64,000 bases of DNA from Paenibacillus mendelii (GTDB lineage Bacteria > Bacillota > Bacilli > Paenibacillales > Paenibacillaceae). Under the pieces are notes generated by a model, which was not told the origin of the DNA, ran no database searches, and saw only the letters and a program-made list of their open reading frames with translations. The stretch covers positions 540,431-604,430 of the forward strand of contig NZ_JANHOF010000002.1 of assembly GCF_024498075.1 (NCBI RefSeq), written 5' to 3'. Below, one piece after another: positions 13,758 through 22,096 of this stretch. The translations under genes and the position numbers were made by a program. The stretch's first letter is position 1. Each line of letters begins with the position of its first letter.

Positions 13758-14699
13758 CTAGCTGATTCGTCTGCCGTTCGAGAGTGCTTGCTTATAGGTC
13801 TCGTAGTACTTGGGATCAACCTGCTGCGGACTCACATAATGATTAAAGCTGAAGCAAGTGAAGTTGCTGATGAACGGCGCCACCAGCTCCATGCACGCAT
13901 GCACGGGGGCAAACTCCACTGGAGCGAATTTCCCGTTCACGGTCCGAAACGTTTCCGTATCGCTCCACAATGCAACAGGCCGATCCAACCGTTCAAGAGC
14001 TTCCTTCGTTGCCGAGAACCAGGCCGGCAGGTGCTCAGGCAGCGAATGTGCCGCGCCAACGCCATCCTGCAGGTTCACGATATCGATTGGACTGCGGGCA
14101 AGGATATACGACCACATCGTTCCCCATTGCTTCGGCGTTTGACCGACGCCGTCTACGAAGAAAGGGGCGACCATGATCGGTTTATCCGGTGTGAGGGACT
14201 TTATGACGCCACCGACCTTGCGGTAGAAGGAAATGGACTGATCCCAGTCGCTTTCCTGCGGCTGGTTCACATTGTCGGGCTCGAAGCTTAAGTACCATCC
14301 GGTAAATGAGGCATAGTGCCCGTATTTGTCCCAGAGGTCGCGGGCTAATGCGCTAGCCAGATCCGCCTCGTGATCCAGCCACGCCGGATCGCTCGTATAT
14401 TTGCCAAACCAGTCATGGTTAAGATGCAGTCCGACATAAATCTCGAATCCGAAGCGATCGCCGCGCAGCAGCGCCTGCTCGACAACGTCAACCTTCGTCT
14501 GATGCTTAAAACCCGGGAGAGAAGTCGGATACGCGGCAGTGTAATGCTGACTGTCCGCTGACCATTGCAGAATCAGCTGATGCATCCCAATATCTTTCAT
14601 GTACATGTATTCATCATCCCATTGCTTCTCTGACCAATTCCCACCCAAGTAAGGCTGCAAGAACGTTCCGGAAAGGGATAACGGGGGAATCAACGCCAC
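13758..14699 (-). CDS. DUF4434-type putative glycoside hydrolase
   Basis: 313 residues, GTG start at 14697-14699 after GGAGGTGA. It matches the DUF4434 TIM-barrel pattern: LSGTFLQPYLGGNW at the start, FGFEIYVGLHLN, FTGWYLSFEPDN (likely catalytic acid region), PIMVAPFF, and IVNLQDGVGA. No signal peptide, so probably cytoplasmic. It closes the long minus-strand run of glycan genes, 19 bp after the metallohydrolase. Substrate unknown. Confidence 0.75.
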   Translation of the reverse strand: MALIPPLSLSGTFLQPYLGGNWSEKQWDDEYMYMKDIGMHQLILQWSADSQHYTAAYPTSLPGFKHQTKVDVVEQALLRGDRFGFEIYVGLHLNHDWFGKYTSDPAWLDHEADLASALARDLWDKYGHYASFTGWYLSFEPDNVNQPQESDWDQSISFYRKVGGVIKSLTPDKPIMVAPFFVDGVGQTPKQWGTMWSYILARSPIDIVNLQDGVGAAHSLPEHLPAWFSATKEALERLDRPVALWSDTETFRTVNGKFAPVEFAPVHACMELVAPFISNFTCFSFNHYVSPQQVDPKYYETYKQALSNGRRIS

Positions 14700-14718
14700 T
14701 CAAGCTCACCTCCATCAT

Positions 14719-15531
14719 TTACAGGTTTAGTCTCATACCGTCATACGCTACCACGATTTGTTCAGGGTCGAATATGCCCTTCAGATCATCATACAGAAGC
14801 CCGATATTGTGGGAGAAATGAGTTACGATGACCCTCCCGTCCTTCGCCAGTGTTCCGTTATTCCGCAGTCTGTTGCGGATTTCCAGTACAGCCTCGATAT
14901 TGAGGTGGCCCCCGGTAAACGGTAAATGACCGTTCGTGCAGTCCAATATAGCCGCATCCAAGGAGGTGCGTTCCAGCCATGCCCATGTCTCATCGGGAAG
15001 CAGGCCCGTATCATGTCCGTAAAATAACCGTTGGCCGTCTTTTTCGATCAAGAAGAGCAGACAGGTCTCATCCGGGTCATGGTTAGCGGGCAGCGCCGTC
15101 ACTTTTGCCGTGCCTGTATCAATGGTTTGAAAAGGAACGATTCGGCTTAACTGGAGACGCGATGCATCCGGTCTGCCAACAGCCTCCCGGCATTTGCGCA
15201 CCACGGCATCATGTCCATAAATACGCAGCGGATGCTCCAGCCCGTGAGCGTAGACGGGCAGCCTCATGGCAAGGTCCTCGGCTCGAAGGTGATCCAAATG
15301 GGTGTGCGTAATAAACAAATCCTCGACAAGCCCGAGATCTATTCCGTCACGCAGCACATGATGAAGGGTATCCGGCGGAAAGTCCACCTTCAATATATCG
15401 TCAATAATGACCGAGCTCCGCGTCCGGATATTTCGTCCGCCTGCCTGGCGCGCCCTCGCGCAGTGCTCGCAGCGGCAGAACATGGCGGGAAAACCTTCTG
15501 CCGCGGCCGTCCCTAGAAAATGCAGCTTCAC
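14719..15531 (-). CDS. PhnP-like metallo-beta-lactamase-fold hydrolase
   Basis: 270 residues from a GTG at 15529-15531. AGGAGG seven bases before it favours this over the ATG at 15558. Metal ligands: THTHLDH (about residues 76-82), a further His in PANHDPDE, GHDTG, and the late VTHFSH. An early CRCEHC cluster matches the Zn-structural motif of PhnP-type phosphodiesterases. These split cyclic phosphodiesters, but the real substrate in this glycan operon cannot be read. It may hydrolyse a sugar cyclic phosphate or a lactone. Confidence 0.75.
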   Translation of the reverse strand: MKLHFLGTAAAEGFPAMFCRCEHCARARQAGGRNIRTRSSVIIDDILKVDFPPDTLHHVLRDGIDLGLVEDLFITHTHLDHLRAEDLAMRLPVYAHGLEHPLRIYGHDAVVRKCREAVGRPDASRLQLSRIVPFQTIDTGTAKVTALPANHDPDETCLLFLIEKDGQRLFYGHDTGLLPDETWAWLERTSLDAAILDCTNGHLPFTGGHLNIEAVLEIRNRLRNNGTLAKDGRVIVTHFSHNIGLLYDDLKGIFDPEQIVVAYDGMRLNL

Positions 15532-15628
15532 CCTTTCTCCTCCTTCATGGACATTCAAGTCATCCCTGATTAAAGTCTCAATGAACTCGCATAACGGCTT
15601 TGCTATTTAAGTTGAACTAGGTCGGAAT

Positions 15629-15765
15629 ACAAACCGCTGCGCAGGCAGAATGTTCTTCCGATCGCTGTTGTTACCGAATTCCTTTGAATTAACGAGAATA
15701 GGTTGAAATCCGGTAACAAAGGCGACCGCTGGCGCTTCTCCAGAATCATTCTTCCTGCTCCGCTC
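15629..15765 (-). repeat. Structured 137-bp interspersed repeat, copy 1
   Basis: Its minus-strand sequence matches the plus strand of 62416-62551 nearly base for base at both ends, with a divergent centre. It folds on itself: outer AGAATG/CATTCT, then CGGTCGC/GCGATCG, then TTGTTACCG/CGGTAACAA. In the other copy the last stem reads TTGTTCCCGGAT/ATCCGGGAACAA, so both sides changed together. It sits between the DUF4855 and PhnP-like genes. The 67-codon frame across it is probably chance. Confidence 0.8.
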
Positions 15766-15830
15766 AGGAAGGCAGCTGCACCGAAGTTCAGCCGCCTCAC
15801 CAACATAGGTCCTTACAATCCCCGAAGCTG

Positions 15831-16904
15831 CTATATATCCGTTCGGACATAGGTACCTTTAACAAACCGGTGGGTCATATCGTAAATCGCTCTCTTCACC
15901 GGATCTTCGTTATACGCTGCAGAGGCAAGCAGCTTCACATCCTGGTAATACCCCCGGAAGACGTCGCCGGCATACCCGTATTCAATGCCGCCGTTCAAGT
16001 AATTGAGGTATTTAGCGCGGAATGCTCCGTCTTCTCCGAATGCCCGATAGTCAACCTCAATCTCTAAGCCCATGCCAGCCTTAGCGGCCATATCGGCCGT
16101 GACCCTAATCCGGTCAGCGCCCGTATCCGTGAAGAAGTGGTTCGGCTGCAGGACAGCCGCATCGAAGCCGAGCTCCTTCCACTTCCCATAATTCTCGGCA
16201 CTAAAGTAAGGAATCCAGAAAAACTTCAGCCCTGCGTCATGGATAAGATCTCTGGTCCATCCAATCAGCTCTTCCTCCAATGGCACGGACTGGTGAACCG
16301 CCTCGTTCATCCAATACAGAGCGCTGAGCTCCAGGCAGGCCAAGTCGGCCGCCTTCCAACGCTCCAACAGCTGCCTGATATACCATTCCAAGACCATCTG
16401 CTTGTTGCGGTGCGCTTCATCAGGTGCAACCCGCCTGTAATCGAAACTCAGCGGACCGCTTCCCGCAAGCTCGCCAAACTCATTCTGACTGGGATCGGGA
16501 TACGGGATCATGAGAACGACCTTCATCTTATAGCCGGGATCGTTCAGCTGAGCGGAAACCTCTTCCACGGCCTTATTCAATTCCGCCAAGTCACCGGCTT
16601 CGCCAAACGTCTTATCCAAATACCACTGCCAGTCCTCCAGGTTGTTCGAGCGTCCATCTCCAACTTCATATCCTTCATAGCCGCGGAATGCGATGGACCA
16701 CTTCGCCAGAAACAGCGCTCCATCGAAAAACCATTCCTGGGGCTGGCCGCTCTCATCGACATAGCTAATATAGGGTACGAAATCTTCCTTCTTCCAAATA
16801 CCCGCGTTGCTTTCATAATGCCCATTATAAAAGAGCATCAGATTGCGTATCCCGGCGGTATGCTCACCGGGCTGCAAATAACGGTTTTCTTGGCTCCCGT
16901 TCAC
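15831..16904 (-). CDS. DUF4855 domain protein
   Basis: 357 residues from a GTG at 16902-16904 with AGGAGG seven bases before. It follows NanE by 14 bp. DUF4855 features: RNLMLFYNGHY near the start, FVPYISYVDESG, WQWYLDKTFG, LMIPYPDP, then FFWIPYFSAENYGKWKELGFDAAVLQPNHFF, a TIM-barrel-like glycosidase layout. No signal peptide in this reading. DUF4855 proteins are often found with carbohydrate ABC transporters. Probably a glycan-processing enzyme; reaction unknown. Confidence 0.75.
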   Translation of the reverse strand: MNGSQENRYLQPGEHTAGIRNLMLFYNGHYESNAGIWKKEDFVPYISYVDESGQPQEWFFDGALFLAKWSIAFRGYEGYEVGDGRSNNLEDWQWYLDKTFGEAGDLAELNKAVEEVSAQLNDPGYKMKVVLMIPYPDPSQNEFGELAGSGPLSFDYRRVAPDEAHRNKQMVLEWYIRQLLERWKAADLACLELSALYWMNEAVHQSVPLEEELIGWTRDLIHDAGLKFFWIPYFSAENYGKWKELGFDAAVLQPNHFFTDTGADRIRVTADMAAKAGMGLEIEVDYRAFGEDGAFRAKYLNYLNGGIEYGYAGDVFRGYYQDVKLLASAAYNEDPVKRAIYDMTHRFVKGTYVRTDI

Positions 16905-16918
16905 CCTTGCACCTCCTG

Positions 16919-17617
16919 CTAAGACTCCTGCATTTTCGCTTGAATACTCGTGACGAATCTCCGGACGATTTCCTGAGGTCTCGTGATGGCTGTTCCGACC
17001 ACAACCGCATGGGCGCCCATTTGATAGCATCGGATACATTCCTCGAGCGACCATATCCGTCCCTCAGCAAAAACAGGCACACGCGCAAGCGCGGCTAGCT
17101 TTCCGACCAGATCATAGTCGGGTGTGGCGAGCTGGGGGCTGTAGGGCGTATAGCCCGACATGGTCGTCGACACGATATCCACCCCAAGCTGCATCGCCAG
17201 CACGCCCTCCTCGAATGTAGAAACATCCGCCATAATTAACGTTTGCGGAAAGCTCTTCCGAATTTCAGCGATCAGCTGCTCCAGCTTTTCATTCCGGGGT
17301 CTCGACATAAAGGTGCTGTCAACGGCCACGATATCCGCTCCCGCAAGCACGACATCGCTGACCTCCCGGATCGTTGGCGTAATATAGACATCACTGTCCG
17401 GATAATGCTTCTTATACAGACCGATGACCGGCAGGGAGCACTTGCTCTTGATTGCCGAAATATCAGCCGGACTGTTGGCTCTGATTCCTGCCGCGCCGCC
17501 TTCTTCCGCAGCCCGCGCCATGGCGGCCATGATCGATGCCCCATGCAGTGGCTCGTTCTCCAGTGCCTGGCAGGATACGACGAATCCATTCTTCAACCTT
17601 GCGATGACATCATCCAT
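16919..17617 (-). CDS. nanE: N-acylglucosamine-6-phosphate 2-epimerase (NanE-like)
   Basis: 232 residues, the usual length for NanE, a TIM-barrel enzyme that turns ManNAc-6-phosphate into GlcNAc-6-phosphate. Landmarks: LKNGFVVSCQAL, GAAGIRANSPADISAIK, LPVIGLYKKHYPDSDVYITPT, VLAGADIVAVD, STTMSGYTPYS, VPVFAEGRIWSLEE, GAHAVVVGTAITRP. It begins 3 bp after the permease stop. It is the one gene here with a confident reaction and points to a ManNAc-containing substrate for the locus. NanA, NanK and NagA are not in the window. Confidence 0.9.
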   Translation of the reverse strand: MDDVIARLKNGFVVSCQALENEPLHGASIMAAMARAAEEGGAAGIRANSPADISAIKSKCSLPVIGLYKKHYPDSDVYITPTIREVSDVVLAGADIVAVDSTFMSRPRNEKLEQLIAEIRKSFPQTLIMADVSTFEEGVLAMQLGVDIVSTTMSGYTPYSPQLATPDYDLVGKLAALARVPVFAEGRIWSLEECIRCYQMGAHAVVVGTAITRPQEIVRRFVTSIQAKMQES

Positions 17618-17620
17618 GTA

Positions 17621-18616
17621 TTAGCCCACCAGCCCCGTACGCTCCACACTCTCGACAAAATATCTTTGTGCGAATAGATAAAGAACGAAGATCGGTAATA
17701 TGCCCATCAGCGTGCCCGTGTTCAAGTATAACGAGGTATGCGAGATGCCTCCGACATACTCTGGCCGTATGATGCCCGGCAGAAGATCGAGCATGCGGGA
17801 TAACAGCGTATAGTTCGGCGCAAATAAGTTAACAAAGTAGCTGTCATTCCACTGCCAGATGAAGGAGAACAGCATGACCGTTGCGATAGCCGGCACCGCA
17901 TTGGGCAGCATAACCCTCGCGAAGGTCTTCAGAATGCCCGCTCCATCCACGTAGGCAGCCTCCTCCAAATCCTTCGGGAGTGAACGGAAAAATTGACGAA
18001 AGATGAAGATGTAGAGCCCGTTCTTGAGTCCCATCGCCAGGGCGGAGGAAATGAAGAACGGCCAAAAGCTTTCGAGCAGGTTCACGCCATGCTTACCTGT
18101 GAATAATCCGATCAGACCAAACACATCGAAGAACCGGTAATGCAGGTATGTCGGAACCATAATGGTTTGCGGCGGAACGACGATCGTGAAGATCACGACC
18201 CCGAACAGAAAGCCGCTGCCGCGGAACTTCAATCTTGCAAAGCCGTAGCCGGCCAGCGCACATGAGACCAATTGAAGGATCGAGGTCGTCAGACTTAAGA
18301 TGAAGGTATTCGTGACCGCCTCGGTATAGTTGAGATAGCCGAAGATGAGCTTAATATTATCCAATGTGAAATTTCGCGGAAGCCATACGACCGTTGAATC
18401 AAACATATCTTGTTTATCCCGGAACGCAAGGGAGACCTTCGTTATGATCGGATACAGAATAATAAAGCAGATACCGATCAGGAGGACGGCACGGACAATA
18501 ATCCACAGCCAATGCTTTGCCTTCTCAACGGGATTATAGCTGTCATACCACCTCGTGACCGCTTGAAGAGCAGCGGAAGCAGAAATGCGGCCATTTGTCT
18601 TGAGGAATCCTTTCAT
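17621..18616 (-). CDS. Carbohydrate ABC transporter permease (MalG/UgpE type)
   Basis: 331 residues. An N-terminal extension of ~45 residues precedes six membrane segments. The EAA loop that docks the ATPase reads EEAAYVDGAGILKTFARVMLPNAVPAI. Start ATG preceded by GGGGGAG. It pairs with the permease immediately upstream. No ATPase gene is nearby; such importers often share a general MsmX-type ATPase encoded elsewhere. Confidence 0.9.
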   Translation of the reverse strand: MKGFLKTNGRISASAALQAVTRWYDSYNPVEKAKHWLWIIVRAVLLIGICFIILYPIITKVSLAFRDKQDMFDSTVVWLPRNFTLDNIKLIFGYLNYTEAVTNTFILSLTTSILQLVSCALAGYGFARLKFRGSGFLFGVVIFTIVVPPQTIMVPTYLHYRFFDVFGLIGLFTGKHGVNLLESFWPFFISSALAMGLKNGLYIFIFRQFFRSLPKDLEEAAYVDGAGILKTFARVMLPNAVPAIATVMLFSFIWQWNDSYFVNLFAPNYTLLSRMLDLLPGIIRPEYVGGISHTSLYLNTGTLMGILPIFVLYLFAQRYFVESVERTGLVG

Positions 18617-18628
18617 TTCTTCTCCCCC

Positions 18629-19531
18629 TTAGTCGTAGTAGAAGACCCGTTTCGAGATTAGATACGTAGAGATGACCAGAATGATCGATATGACCAGAAA
18701 GTAAACCCAGGACATCGCCGCGCTGACGCCAAAATTCAAGTTGACGAAAGCCGTACTTTGAATCATCTGCGTGACATTGTTGTTGTAGAAGGAATCGATG
18801 ATGGTATAGACCACATTCGTTAAGATGAGCGGTGAAATCATCGGAAACGTAATTTTCCAGAAGGCTTCATAGCCCGTCGCCCCTTCGATCTTGGCCGCCT
18901 CGTACAGGGACGGAGAAACCGACTGCAGCCCCGCCAGGAAGATCAAGATTTGCACACCCGACGAACTAATAATCTGATAGATTCGATCCACCGCACCCGT
19001 CAAATAGAAGACGATCTCCCTGCTGAGCCCCGCTTCAAACAGAAGCGGTTCAAGCTCGATGCTTCGCAAGCCAGAGTAATTGCTCTCCAAGTCCGTTGAA
19101 GCTGCGCCCATTAAGCTTGCCAGAAAATTACCGCTATCCAGCTTTGCAATGACTCCGGATGCCAATACGACCGGCAGGAAGATGATGGCGCGGGCCAGCA
19201 TCCTCCCCCTGAATTTCTGCGCAAGCAGCGTAGCTGTAAATAGACTGAAGAAGATTATGAGCGGCACATTCAGCGCCATATTCGTCACGGCTTCCGTTAA
19301 ATTGCGGACATACCAGGCATCCACGAAGAACACATGGTGGAAATTGTCCAGACCCACGAATTTCAAGGAATATCCATCTGGCGTAAGCGTTAGCTTGCTA
19401 AAGCTGAATTGCAGCGACTGAATAAATGGAACGGCCATGAGTAAGATGAAGCCCAGCAACCAGGGGGTTACGAACAACACGCCAAACATCGCTTTTTTAC
19501 GTTCTATGCTAATCGTTCGTCTCTTTGCCAT
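18629..19531 (-). CDS. Sugar ABC transporter permease (MalF/UgpA type)
   Basis: 300 residues with six membrane segments and the EAA loop YEAAKIEGATGYEAFWKITFPMISPLI. It carries an insertion between the second and third segments (KLDSGNFLASLMGAASTDLESNYSG...) that is longer than usual and lies near the transmembrane gate. ATG after GGGGGG. First half of the second permease pair in this run; it starts 3 bp after the DUF5696 gene. Confidence 0.9.
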   Translation of the reverse strand: MAKRRTISIERKKAMFGVLFVTPWLLGFILLMAVPFIQSLQFSFSKLTLTPDGYSLKFVGLDNFHHVFFVDAWYVRNLTEAVTNMALNVPLIIFFSLFTATLLAQKFRGRMLARAIIFLPVVLASGVIAKLDSGNFLASLMGAASTDLESNYSGLRSIELEPLLFEAGLSREIVFYLTGAVDRIYQIISSSGVQILIFLAGLQSVSPSLYEAAKIEGATGYEAFWKITFPMISPLILTNVVYTIIDSFYNNNVTQMIQSTAFVNLNFGVSAAMSWVYFLVISIILVISTYLISKRVFYYD

Positions 19532-19533
19532 GT

Positions 19534-22092
19534 TTATCCCCCCTCAACGATATAATCAAGCGCCTTAATCGTGTTGCCGCCAACCTGCACATCTTGGCCG
19601 CCGTAATTGACCGTGATGCTCAAACCATTCTCATACGTGGTCTTAAATACGCGATCGGATAATTTGTCATGCCTTGCGATCGTTTGACCCCGGACATTCT
19701 TCAAGACGCCGTTGACTTCTTCGTAAGCTTGAACCGCATCATCCAGCCAGCGCTCATAATGCGTCGAGAACAAATAGCTGTAAGAGGTCTCCTTCAGCAC
19801 GGCCGGATCTTCATATATCCAGCTGAAATAGACGTTGGAGCCCGTTTCCAGCGATCGAAGCATATTTACCCGAACATTCTGGTCATCGGAAAGGTTGTAG
19901 GGCGAGCCTGCGTAATCCACGTAGCCGTGCAGCACCATCTGGTTGAAAGGAACCGATTCGCCAGCCAACTGGTATTCATTGCTCTTCTCCGGCACACGGA
20001 CAACATGTGACGCATAAGGAAGGGTATACGCATTACCGCCGGCGACCATAATATCCGGCACCTCTTCATGAATACGCTGCACTTGCTGCGTGACGATCTG
20101 CTTGGCGTCTTCCCGGGTCACTTCGCCCTTACGGCGAAAATCGGAATACAGATCCGAGCCGAGATCGCGCAGGGAGATTGAGCCTGGATTCAAATTTTTG
20201 TAATCCGACATAAATCCGTTGATTTCGGCCTTCAGCTTATTCGGAGACAGCAGGTAGTACTGCAGATTGTCGCTTCTGAAATAAGCTGCCCGGTCAAACT
20301 CGTAAATCTTGGCATACCGCCTTGAAATATACTGCGCGGCGTCCGCGGTGGGACTGAAGCCGCTGGAATCCTGATAGACTTGGAGGAACGCCACGTCCGG
20401 ATAGAAGCCGCCGCCGCTTTGGGTGAGCTTCTCACTTAACTGCTTCCATTCCTTCTTCGTTCCGATGATGCCTTCCATGTCGATATCGGAAGGGAAATCG
20501 TGGTTGAGCCCATTGTTGAACCATCCCTTGTAGTTCAGGCGGATGTTTGCAATCTGTTTGGCATTCAGTTGATTGACCAGATCGGTCGCTTGCTCAAGAT
20601 TCGTTAGTCCGACTAAGGCTTCATACGGGAAGCCCAGCATGTTCTTCTTCTTCGGAATGGAACCGGTAAGCTCGAGATAGAATGGCGTATCCCCGCCTTC
20701 CTTCATCTTGACCATATCCGTCGTATTCTCCAAATAGGACCGATACGCAGCTGCCATTCCGGAATAATTGGCTTGCTCGCCGTTCATAAAGGCATAACGG
20801 ATCTGCAGCTTGCCGCGGTACGTATTCTTTGGCGTTTTGTACATAATCTCGTTGTTGCTAAGACGGACCTCGTCTTTGGGCAATATGATGAATTGACTGG
20901 AGACGGTATTGAACTCATGCTGTCTTCCCGCAATATCGGCGGACAGCCAGGCAAGTCCGTCCCCTTCCTCGATAATTGCAAGGAATGCCGCATCATTCTT
21001 CTTCATGCCGAATACGGGGAGACGATTCGGTTGCATCGTATTGTACTTTTCCTTGACGTACTTCGCCTTGTCTTCCCCGTAAACCGGCATAAAGACCGGC
21101 TGGGCCAGCTTCTTGCCGTTATTCAAGGGAATAAGCGTGCCTGAGCCGTCCGGAAGAAAGATATAGCCTTCATCTTGTTTGCTGGCGGCTCCGAAGTTCT
21201 CCAGCACGTTCATCGAATGGATTCGGTAAGGTGGGGAATCTTCCGTTATCGAGTTCGTGTCGACGGATACGACTAGATCCGCGCCGCTAAGCGTATACCG
21301 GATCGAAGCGGAGAATTTAGGATTCGCCCCCTCCTCCTCCGTCGCTCCCTCGCTGCCATTACCGTTATCGATCGCCAAATCCTCTTCGGTGTACTCAACC
21401 TTCTCGAACAGGGCCAGCAGCTTCTTCACCACGGCCTTCGGAATTTCGCGGCGTTCGTAGACTCCTTGCTCTTCCATGAACTTATACCGCACCTTCAGCT
21501 GTTCCTGATCGGCCGGGTCCTCCAGACGCTTCAGCAATCTCTCCTCGAAGCGTTCCTTGCTGACCACCCTCGGTATGGCTTCGATTCCCTTCTCCGGATT
21601 GCCGAACCGGTACGTGACGGTTACGTCCTTGTCGGTTGGCACAATATCGAATTGCTTATACTTGATGCTGTTGTTATAGCTGTCATAATCTTTGTTCTGC
21701 CCGTTCTTCGTTAAGTAGACGAACGAAATTTGGGAGGACAGCTTTCCTTTCAAATACGGGGTGGCCAGCTTATCCTCGGAGCTGTCCGGATTCGAACGCC
21801 ATATTTGCCCGCTTTGTTTATCCAGGACGGCGATCTCCGTTGTAGCCTTGCTGATGTAGAGGCGCAGCGAATCATTCTCCAGCACAGCGTCCATTCCTTC
21901 GATCCGTGGCTCTACGCGTGCTGAGGCATTCAATGCTTTCAAGGATGGATCCGGCTGCTCATTAGCCGCCTTGGTCGAAGGCAGCACCGATGCAGGCTGA
22001 TCATTATTCGATCCCGACGAGCAAGCGGATACAACGGTTATGGACATGATCAGGGATAACACCGCCAAATACCTGAAACCTCGATTTTTCAC
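19534..22092 (-). CDS. DUF5696 lipoprotein
   Basis: 852 residues from a GTG at 22090-22092; GGGGAGGG eight bases before decides this start. The lipobox VSAC is at about 21-24, so it is anchored outside the membrane. A beta-rich domain (about 50-420) is followed by a barrel-like part with ELTGSIPKKKNMLGFPYEALVGLTNL, IRLNYKGWFNNGLNHDFPSDI, GFYPDVAFLQVY, and a late YVDYAGSPYNLSDDQNVRVNMLRSLETGSNVYFSW resembling large endo-glycosidase families. Together these match DUF5696. Function is unproven; a surface glycan-active role is inferred from its place between permeases. Confidence 0.75.
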   Translation of the reverse strand: MKNRGFRYLAVLSLIMSITVVSACSSGSNNDQPASVLPSTKAANEQPDPSLKALNASARVEPRIEGMDAVLENDSLRLYISKATTEIAVLDKQSGQIWRSNPDSSEDKLATPYLKGKLSSQISFVYLTKNGQNKDYDSYNNSIKYKQFDIVPTDKDVTVTYRFGNPEKGIEAIPRVVSKERFEERLLKRLEDPADQEQLKVRYKFMEEQGVYERREIPKAVVKKLLALFEKVEYTEEDLAIDNGNGSEGATEEEGANPKFSASIRYTLSGADLVVSVDTNSITEDSPPYRIHSMNVLENFGAASKQDEGYIFLPDGSGTLIPLNNGKKLAQPVFMPVYGEDKAKYVKEKYNTMQPNRLPVFGMKKNDAAFLAIIEEGDGLAWLSADIAGRQHEFNTVSSQFIILPKDEVRLSNNEIMYKTPKNTYRGKLQIRYAFMNGEQANYSGMAAAYRSYLENTTDMVKMKEGGDTPFYLELTGSIPKKKNMLGFPYEALVGLTNLEQATDLVNQLNAKQIANIRLNYKGWFNNGLNHDFPSDIDMEGIIGTKKEWKQLSEKLTQSGGGFYPDVAFLQVYQDSSGFSPTADAAQYISRRYAKIYEFDRAAYFRSDNLQYYLLSPNKLKAEINGFMSDYKNLNPGSISLRDLGSDLYSDFRRKGEVTREDAKQIVTQQVQRIHEEVPDIMVAGGNAYTLPYASHVVRVPEKSNEYQLAGESVPFNQMVLHGYVDYAGSPYNLSDDQNVRVNMLRSLETGSNVYFSWIYEDPAVLKETSYSYLFSTHYERWLDDAVQAYEEVNGVLKNVRGQTIARHDKLSDRVFKTTYENGLSITVNYGGQDVQVGGNTIKALDYIVEGG

Positions 22093-22096
22093 GACA

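Noticed and set aside
15603-15806. 67-codon frame on the minus strand
   Set aside because: It coincides with the structured repeat and has no ribosome site; the repeat's second copy does not keep the frame.
15831-17617. Sialic acid (nan) operon
   Set aside because: Only NanE is present; no NanA lyase or NanK kinase was seen, so only a ManNAc link can be claimed.
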